Origin: Mortierella alpina
Lineage: Eukaryota; Mortierellomycota; Mortierellomycetes; Mortierellales; Mortierellaceae
Direction: 5' to 3'
DNA length: 64,000 bases
Assembly (NCBI GenBank): GCA_029449245.1
Contig: JANATF010000017.1
Location: forward strand, 496,001 to 560,000
The notes below the pieces were generated by a model, which had not been told where the DNA came from, ran no database searches, and saw only the letters and a list, made by a program, of their open reading frames with translations. Below, one piece after another: positions 57,298 to 64,000 of the stretch (position 1 is the first letter of the stretch; every line of letters begins with the position of its first letter). The position numbers and the translations under genes were made by a program.

Positions 57298-57762
57298 ATG
57301 CCCAAAAGAGCTGGTCAGACCTTCTTTGCAATCCCTGAACTCGTCGTTTTACTGTCCTTACATATGCCCAAACAGGATCTCCCCGATGTATACTTGTGCA
57401 GGTCGCGTCACTTCGAGCTCGTCCTCTGGAGAGTCCTTGACATTGATGAACGTGTGTGCTCAGGTTGCTAAACACTCTTCCTCCACCGAGGCTAGCCAGA
57501 AACCTACATCACATACAGGAGGTGATTTTCACTCGCGCCAACGATACCTAGCTCGAGCCACTCGCTCTTGAAAATTGCCACCTCCGAAGAACTGTCAGCG
57601 ATCCAGGCGCCGGCTGTACCAAGCACAAACATATCACCGTGTCTGATATGGACAATGACGGCCTCTAACTCATGCCAAGGCTTCTTATTAAGCTACTCGA
57701 CTACAACCCCCACCTGACACGTTTGGACGTCCAGTATGAAAACTTCCGCGTTGATTGTACGG
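57298..57762 (+). pseudogene. F-box gene N-terminal fragment (copy B)
   Basis: Same fragment as in copy A (GQTFFAIPELVVLLSLHMPK, then frameshifts). It ends within the segment corresponding to HLTRLDVQYEN. Confidence 0.8.
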
Positions 57763-58181
57763 CCCGGACCTAGCGAGCATGCTCGCTAAGTGAGCGAGGG
57801 CTTGAAATCTTTGCTCGCTCACTGCAGCAACTGTACTTGCACCATCTTCCCCCTCTTTTGAAATACCGTCTTTTTAGCGAGCGAGCGCCCGAAAAGACGT
57901 GCTCGCTATTGATCGAGCAAGTAAATTTTTTGCTTGGTCAGGGCCGTAGGCGCGGGCGCGTGTGAGATGTACAAACAGATTTTTAGGCGTGGGTTCGTGT
58001 GAGATGTACAGATCTTTAGGCGTGGGTTTGTGCGAGGTGTAGATTTTTGGGCGTCTAGTGTGAGATTTTTGCAGATTGTTTGGGCGTGGGTGCGTATGAG
58101 ATGTGCAGATTGTTTGGGCGTTGGCTCGTGCGAGATGAGCAAATTTTTGGGCGCGGGTTCGTGTTTCTTATGAGCTAGCAT

Positions 58182-58591
58182 TAGTCCCGTTCAGTACGTA
58201 CAATCGCCACAATCGAGGCAAAGGTGATTGTGCTCGCTATTGGCTGGCCTCATTCACAGTTCTGCTAAAAGGGCACACTTTCGATTGTGGAGTCGTGCTC
58301 GTTCAATAACTACAATCACAATCGGAGGGCTAACAACCAGTAAGAAGAGGTGAGAAGCAAGCAGCGCAGACTGAGGGAGGTCATTTCAGAGTGCAAAAGT
58401 AGTTTTACGGAACTTGGTGTGACCAAAAGAACGCTACCATGCTGATTTTGCTTTGGACAAGCACGAAAACGGTGCTTGTCCACTTCTCACAATCACAATC
58501 GGAGGAGCACCTTTTGTTAAGCTAAGTGGTGTTAAAGTTCGTCAATCCGGAAGCACAATCGAGGCTCGATTGTAGATACTGAACGAGACTA
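58182..58591. mobile_element. MITE-like element, 410 bp (copy B)
   Basis: Left end TAGTCCCGTTCAGTACGTAC. The inverted right end ends at 58591. It is the same length as copy A. In this copy the left end matches the right end one base better (CGTTCAG instead of CATTCAG). Confidence 0.65.
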
Positions 58592-59022
58592 TTGTCCGCT
58601 TTGGTAACTGCCGTCAAATGGTCGGGAATGATCGTGCTGATGCAACCCTTTTCATGCAACATGGGCCTCAAAAATAAAACTGCCTCGCTGAGTATGCAGC
58701 CATCCGAAGAAAAAAAAGATGCACATTGCGAGGAGACTGCATAATGAGACATGCAACTTACTGAATCCTACATATGCCGCGGAACAACTTGTAACTGTTC
58801 CCACGCACCACAAGCATATTCCGTGGAAGAGACTACCCTTGACTGCAGTCCGAATCTCGTGGCTGCGTACCGTGAGCGTTCCTCCATGGGTGCTTTTTAC
58901 CCCTGAGCAGCTATGAAGATCTTATGGAGCGAAATTGACGCACTGACACATGCAGGAGATTAGGCAAGCAGATATTGGATGGTCCCTGCTTTCGAGAGGA
59001 TTGTCATGCAGATCTCAAATTT

Positions 59023-59030
59023 TATATAAA
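59023..59030 (+). promoter_or_regulatory. TATA box of the small gene (copy B)
   Basis: TATATAAA about 180 bp before the ATG at 59210, as in copy A. Confidence 0.5.
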
Positions 59031-59209
59031 AGGGTTGGCCAGTTCTCGAATAGAAAGCACATCAGTTCCTCACCACCTTTCAAAACAAGTAATAGGCCAC
59101 TTCTTTCTTGTCTCATCTTCCGATATAATATTCGAAATTGGAGAAAGCATGCCACTAATCAAGCCCCTCTTCCTCCTTCTTTCACCGCCGCTCATGTAGC
59201 ATCACCACT

Positions 59210-59500
59210 ATGCGTCACCGAATCGAAATCCCAAACCCCACCTCGCTTACCAACTCTTGGAAACAAAGCGGAGGAGAGGACTGGATTGCTGAATTCAATG
59301 GTGCCAACCCCACACGCAGATATCGAGTCAGGGTCGCCAGTACCGGGAAATACAAGATGCCAAAGGCAGAAGTCCAACTTTGGTTAGCGCATGCTATAAC
59401 TATCCAGAACACTATTAACTGGATTGATGCCGAGACGACCTTCGACAACTCGTCTAACATCGTCGTTATCACGGTGTTCCGAATCGATCTCGAGGCTTGA
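59210..59500 (+). CDS. Small hypothetical protein, 96 aa (copy B)
   Basis: Same protein as at 54682-54972, without a single residue change. It is preceded by the conserved short ORF (59149-59199) and TATA box. Function unknown. Confidence 0.5.
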   Translation: MRHRIEIPNPTSLTNSWKQSGGEDWIAEFNGANPTRRYRVRVASTGKYKMPKAEVQLWLAHAITIQNTINWIDAETTFDNSSNIVVITVFRIDLEA

Positions 59501-59784
59501 TCGTGGCGGACTGGGTGTATTGTTGGACACGGTGCTCTATTGCCATAAACGAACCTTCAAATTTATGGTTAGGCGCTTGGTCATGGTTCATGCTGAGGGC
59601 TCTGGTTTTAAAAACCTACTCTTCATTCACTCTGCTCTGATCTACCAACTTGGGCTAGTGCGTGGTCTCTGCAATAAATTGCCAGCTACTTCCACCTGAT
59701 CTCTCTCTGTCAACCTCAAGTGGGCCTAATATATAAATACCAGGAGTCAAATGCAATGCTAAATGTAAAAAAGCCGCGGGTGCT

Positions 59785-60365
59785 TAGGCTCTACGCACGA
59801 CCGCTTTTCAGCCGGCTAGAATAATTCTCATGAGCCAGTCGACAAAGTTTTTCTCAGTCGACTGCTGGGCTGCTGGGAAGGGGTATTGTACAGGACTAGC
59901 ACTAGGTATTTGAAAGACAGAACTCATACTTTATAGTGCCATCGGGGATACAATGTGCCTCTTTGCACCCTCGGCTGTTCACTCACAGCCCGGTTCAACT
60001 CTGTTTGATTACAAATGCTTTTTGCAGCGGACGTCAACGGGCTCTACTCTTCATATTTTTTTGAACGCGACCGTTACGACCTAGCATGCAACTCCGTACA
60101 AGAAACATTGCATTGCGGTACGCATCGCAAGTTTGTAAAAGGGCAAAGAATATGTTTTGTTCTTAAGTCATCCCCTCAAATTACTAGCACCTCATTGTTT
60201 AAAGGCACCATGCTATATACGCTGTTAGTATCTACGAGAGTGATGTTGACCTTCTGAAGCTTCAACCACATCATGTGTCCTAAATGCATTGGGTTTCATC
60301 CATGGGGAGCACTCCGGCTAGAGGGCTCGACAGCGAGGTTGACTCTTGATCATTAATATCGTGTT
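59785..60365. other. Intergenic, no gene seen
   Basis: An 80-codon ORF at 60015-60257 matches no family and has no supporting context. Confidence 0.5.
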
Positions 60366-61104
60366 TCAAAGCGTGCCTACTGAGAGATTACCATACTTCA
60401 TAGCGGCTGGTACAGAATGATCATAAACTAGACTATATCTGGTTGCACCTTTTAATGAGCTTCTTGATCTCGACGGAGTGCTAGAGTGCGTGATGGATTG
60501 CCAGCTGGAGGGAGTGGGCAATGCACCCAAACCACAGCACAGGTAGAGTTCCAGTACACGCAATTTCCACCTGTGGAAACAGCTGGCCAGAGCTTTTCAT
60601 AGCGCTGGCATTGTCCGACGTGATGGTGGCGAGCTTGCGATCCGTCAGGGAGTTCCACAAGCCCCACTTTGTCAAGATGTCAGCTATCTATGAGAAATAT
60701 ACTGTCAGTCAAAGGAATGTGGTATGAAAAAGGAGGCATTCCCACTTACTCGGTATTTTGCGGGTAGCGCCGGCCGTATGAGTATGATCAAATGCCTCCA
60801 GTCCGACGACAATACACTTGAGCTCGAATGACGGGGTCAACCAGTGCACGGTCAAAGATATGAATGGCCGTTTTGCTTGGCTAGACCAAATATCCGTGGT
60901 GATGGAGCAGGTTTCCAGGGTGGTATCCATCACGGCTCTCAGCTGACGTGCTAGTTCGTTATATCGGGTGGCCAATCTGGACTTCAGCGTCTCCTGCGAA
61001 GGAACCGCCATGCGAGGGTCGATGTCCCTGATTATGTTCCTGAAACTTTCAGACTCAACTACACTGAATGGCTGCATGTCGCAGATGACCCAATTGTGTA
61101 CCAC
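60366..61104 (-). pseudogene. hAT-family transposase fragment
   Basis: Two pieces, 61104-60750 and 60683-60366, join across a GT-AG intron. They read RLATRYNELARQLRAVMD, SITTDIWSSQAKRPFISLTV, HTAGATRKIP, then LTKWGLWNSL, ATITSDNASAM and GCIAHSLQLAIHHAL before a stop. The TDIWSS, DNASAM and AHSLQL strings are hAT/ZBED transposase hallmarks. The zinc finger and C-terminal dimerisation domain are missing. Confidence 0.8.
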
Positions 61105-61428
61105 TCCAGAGCCTTTCCGTAGTCCTGTTCTAGGTATTCACCAGAAGAGTACATATCGCCAATGTTGGACGTAGCGACTACTGACCAACCGCCGACTGTG
61201 GTGTTGAACCACTCCATCGTTTTTCTGTGATGTTCTGACACCAGCATCGTGGTGTATTATGCGATTGTTGAGTATGCCTTGGTCATCCACTGTCTCCTCC
61301 CCCCTGCGATACCACGATGCCGCTTCGTTGTCATCCTGCTCCATGCCGCGACCATACTGATACATCTGGCTGATCTTGAACATCGCCATAGCTACTCCAA
61401 CCTCACTTGCCGCAAGGGACCACTCCAA
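61105..61428 (-). pseudogene. Sel1-repeat protein fragment
   Basis: Minus-strand text AMFKISQMYQYGRGMEQDD and ASWYRRG, then in another frame IGDMYSSGEYLEQDYGKAL and EWYT. These are successive Sel1-like repeats of the TPR-like scaffold. Frameshifts between them, and the abrupt join to hAT sequence, mark a broken gene. Confidence 0.65.
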
Positions 61429-61469
61429 GGCTTTGCCATGGTTGATTGAGCTTCGGCTGCAGTGGCAAG

Positions 61470-61680
61470 ACTATGGTGGGGAGTCTTGAGCTGCGGGCAC
61501 ATTTTTGGTCGTGTATGGGTCAGAAAGATGTCGAGGTTATGCTCGAGCAGTGGCCACAGCTGGACGAGATTGTGTTTTCTGGCGACAGTCCAGCATTTTA
61601 AACACCAAGGAGCCATGGCAATGGATTTGTCAGAAACGACCCGACTTGCGTTATAAAGCAGTGTCGGCGGCCATCCCTCA
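61470..61680 (+). pseudogene. F-box/LRR-like gene C-terminal relic
   Basis: Out-of-frame pieces correspond to the FWSCMSQEDVEFMHEHWPLL and WQWLRQKRPNLR end of the F-box genes (here WQWICQKRPDLRYKAV). A dispersed fragment. Confidence 0.7.
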
Positions 61681-62580
61681 CTGCGATAGATGCATGCGTA
61701 TTGAATGGTTGTTTGGGCAGTGCATCCTCCTGGAGGACCGTTCGGAAACAGTGCCACAGGCTCGTTGTGTACAAATGTCCCTTTGAGTTGAGGAGTATTG
61801 TCGGGTAAATAGGCACATTGTTGAACTCAAAATGCCTTTCATAACCTTGACCATGCGTGGTCGAAAGGGGGAGGGGGGCATTGCGCTTTGTACGTACGAG
61901 AGGGTACAACGACTCGGTCTCTGCATCGTCGTGCAGGAGAGTTCTCCCTTTGGGCCAAGCCCTAGCGCGACATCGTCGTCGATCGAATGCTCATCCGCGA
62001 GCAGGAGCACGCACGAAAGACGAGGATGAAAAAAGGGGCCTGACTCCATCTCGATGCTCCACCCGCCTTGCCAGTCCAGTGTGTGAGGAGGGCTATGCGG
62101 GTGGTTTGGGCAAACCAACGTGCCCGGGCATTGGGCGAGACAGCGGTGTCTCTGGGTGTCGCGTCTGTGCTTGGCTGACACGGACAAACAAGCTCCCTGC
62201 TGGCTGCCCCTCCTCCCCCCTTTGCCATCTGCACTACACTGGCTTGCCCTTGCTTCGTTCTGCCTTTTGGCTCTGTCTCTGCTTTGCCTATGGCTGCCTC
62301 TTCCGCCCGTTCGTCTTTTAGTTCCTTCGCCATTCGCCTTCCCATCTCGACATCAGCCTCGTTCCTTGTCTACCATTCATCACTCTCTCTCTCTCTCTCT
62401 CATTCCTTCTGCTTCTTCTACTTCGTCTTCTACTTTTTCTACTTCTTCGTCTACTTCTCCTTCCTCTTCCTCTTCCTGCCCAGCCACCACAGGTACGTAT
62501 CCTCGACGTATCCTCGACGTATCCTTGCCACCATACCCTAACAAAGCTTCTCCAGGTCGCATCGGTTTGCTGCTGCTGAG

Positions 62581-62613
<33 letters not shown>

Positions 62614-62777
62614 CCTTCTCTTTGTAATCCGACTCCGTCCTTCCTTTGTCCCATTGTCCCATCGTCCCATTGTCCCATTCTGTCCTCGTCCTCCTTGACC
62701 TTTTTATCCTTGTCCTTGTCCTTGTCCTCCATGTCCTTCTGCCGCTAAGACCCTACCATCAGACGGCACAGCCCAGA
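61681..62777. other. Promoter/5' region of the last gene
   Basis: No supported gene. Pyrimidine-rich on the plus strand, with a (TC)n run near 62384-62402, CTTCT tracts, and a long T run at about 62586-62613. This is typical of fungal promoters and 5' UTRs. Confidence 0.55.
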
Positions 62778-64000
62778 ATGTCGAACGCCCCCGCTGCGGA
62801 CGGACACGCGCCACCAACTCCCCATGCCAGGGCCTCCACCTCGACCTCATCCTCAACACACCAGCCTGCGTCTGCAGAGACCAACAGCAGCAGCGAACAG
62901 GTGCACATGGCCGTCATCACCGACTGCCCAAACGCCACCAACGCTGCCCAGTGGTTCTACAAGCCATACCTGCAGCCCTCATCCATCTCCACCACCGCCA
63001 CATCCAGCCTCATGCCCTCCCACAGCACCGCCTGCACCGTCTCCTCCGCTGCAGCAGGCAGCACCTGCTCCACACCCGCCCACGAGCCCGCCGCCACCCT
63101 CTACACAACCCTCCAGTCCTCGCTCGCCCCAGGGACCGCCATTGGCGCAGGACGCAGGTCCTGGCGCGACATCCACACCACACGGGCCACAGCCCCAGCC
63201 GCACCTGCCGGCGCCAGTCTTCCGCATCGGACTGCCGGCCCGTATTCATCTCGCCCGCCAGCACTCCATGCACCGCACTCGTTCCATCACGACCATCCGT
63301 CCTCGGCGAAGATCAAGGACGAGCCCATCTATCACAATCCATACCGCGCACCCTCGCACACCAACAGTCGCGCGTTCGTGCCGCCCTACATCGCAGGATA
63401 CGAGTTCAGCGGAGGATCGCAGGCAGGCAACATGGGATTGATGCTCGGAAGGCGGATAGCGGACCGCGCCCCTGTCACCGCAAAGCTTCACCAATCGCGC
63501 GTCTTGCTGCAGCACGAGTTCCGCATCTACAAACGACTCGAGATCGCAAACGCTCGATACGTCCCAGACTATCCAGCCTCACCACAACCTTGCAGTGATG
63601 TAGAGTCCGACCAGAGCTATGAAAATCCCGGTCCTTCACACTCCCAGTCATCAAGGAAAAAGGCGCTGTATCAAAAGGGGAGCGACGAGTCAGAGAGGTA
63701 CTTTAACAGAATCGTCGAGGACTTTATCGATTTGGACCAGGAAGACATGTCGATCCTGATCCTGGAGCGCCTTGGGTCCAATCTACTGTCGCATACGCAT
63801 CATCAGTTTCTTGGGCTCGAAGACGATGGTCTCCACTGCCCAGAGACACAGCCAAAGTTGAGTCTAGGATCGCCCTTCCCGGACGTGTACACTTTCTTGG
63901 TCTTTGCTTTAAAAGCAGCCTGTGTTCTCGAAGCATTACTGCACATCAATCTGGCCCATCTCGCCATCTGTCCAACAGCACTGCACTGGATGCCTACCGG
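62778..64000 (+). CDS. Large protein, N-terminal part (runs off the window)
   Basis: The frame opens at ATG 62778 (MSNAPAADGHAPPTPHARAS) and is open for 407 codons to the window edge. The first ~190 residues are Ser/Thr/Pro/Ala-rich and probably disordered. From about residue 200 the text becomes ordered (PPYIAGYEFSGGSQAGNMGL, KLHQSRVLLQHEFRIYKRLE, VYTFLVFALKAACVLEALLH, INLAHLAICPTALHW). The last strings recall the kinase-like N-terminal domain of fungal multi-domain histidine kinases (a protein-kinase-like start before an AAA/GAF/HisKA chain), but the evidence visible here is thin. Codon use is GC-rich at third positions. Confidence 0.6.
   Translation, partial: MSNAPAADGHAPPTPHARASTSTSSSTHQPASAETNSSSEQVHMAVITDCPNATNAAQWFYKPYLQPSSISTTATSSLMPSHSTACTVSSAAAGSTCSTPAHEPAATLYTTLQSSLAPGTAIGAGRRSWRDIHTTRATAPAAPAGASLPHRTAGPYSSRPPALHAPHSFHHDHPSSAKIKDEPIYHNPYRAPSHTNSRAFVPPYIAGYEFSGGSQAGNMGLMLGRRIADRAPVTAKLHQSRVLLQHEFRIYKRLEIANARYVPDYPASPQPCSDVESDQSYENPGPSHSQSSRKKALYQKGSDESERYFNRIVEDFIDLDQEDMSILILERLGSNLLSHTHHQFLGLEDDGLHCPETQPKLSLGSPFPDVYTFLVFALKAACVLEALLHINLAHLAICPTALHWMPT

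Larger units (their letters stand above)
56418..59784. repeat. Segmental duplication, copy B
   Basis: About 3.4 kb colinear with copy A (49459-55257). It lacks the pogo-like element and therefore shows the empty insertion site near 58001-58013. Confidence 0.93.

Noticed and set aside
1-64000. tRNA and rRNA genes
   Set aside because: No stretch with a recognisable cloverleaf A/B-box pair or rRNA core sequence was found by eye; a covariance-model scan would be decisive.

Overview
The window looks like nuclear DNA of an early-diverging filamentous fungus, most likely Mortierellomycota (Mortierella/Linnemannia type). The genes carry short GT-AG introns of roughly 60-290 bp. There is a local expansion of F-box/leucine-rich-repeat-like proteins and a high load of eukaryotic mobile elements. 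The taxon is an inference from gene style; no sequence search was run.

Housekeeping genes are spread through the window. Positions 1-5.1 kb hold a convergent pair: the mitochondrial cysteine desulfurase NFS1 (+) and the 25S rRNA m5C methyltransferase NOP2 (-). From 31.4 to 47.8 kb there are four minus-strand genes: a NIPA-like magnesium transporter, a PASK/PIM-like Ser/Thr kinase, a secreted pepsin-like aspartyl protease with a probable GPI signal, and a secreted M28 aminopeptidase. At 62.8-64 kb an open reading frame runs off the right edge.

The standout is at 5.1-15.9 kb. A DNA element bounded by 23-bp inverted repeats (CAGTCGACTCTCT...) and TA target duplications encodes one four-exon, 1264-residue protein. 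Its N-terminus is a FEN1/XPG-type PIN nuclease with all seven metal-binding acidic positions. Its C-terminus is a TnpB/Fanzor-type RuvC domain with a zinc ribbon. I see no transposase in the element. Its ends resemble those of a pogo-like element elsewhere in the window (51.0-53.4 kb), which suggests mobilisation in trans. The left arm has been split by a very young Ty3/gypsy chromovirus (5395-11001) with identical 328-bp LTRs, a CATAT target duplication, a canonical -1 frameshift heptamer between gag and pol, and a C-terminal chromodomain.

Positions 16-28 kb hold a 201-bp direct repeat, two lineage-specific genes of unknown function, and a tandem array of F-box genes (three intact, one broken). 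Positions 28-31 kb are a graveyard with a GCR1_C-domain relic and a broken second Fanzor-like zinc-ribbon/RuvC-III fragment.

Positions 49-60 kb are built from a segmental duplication of about 3.4 kb (copies A and B). Copy A was later hit by a pogo-like transposon, and copy B still shows the empty TA site. Both copies carry a 410-bp MITE-like element, a minisatellite, an F-box fragment, and a small 96-residue ORF that has changed less than its flanks. A solo LTR with AGGGT target duplications lies between the copies. Positions 60-61.7 kb contain remnants of a hAT transposase, a Sel1-repeat gene and another F-box gene.
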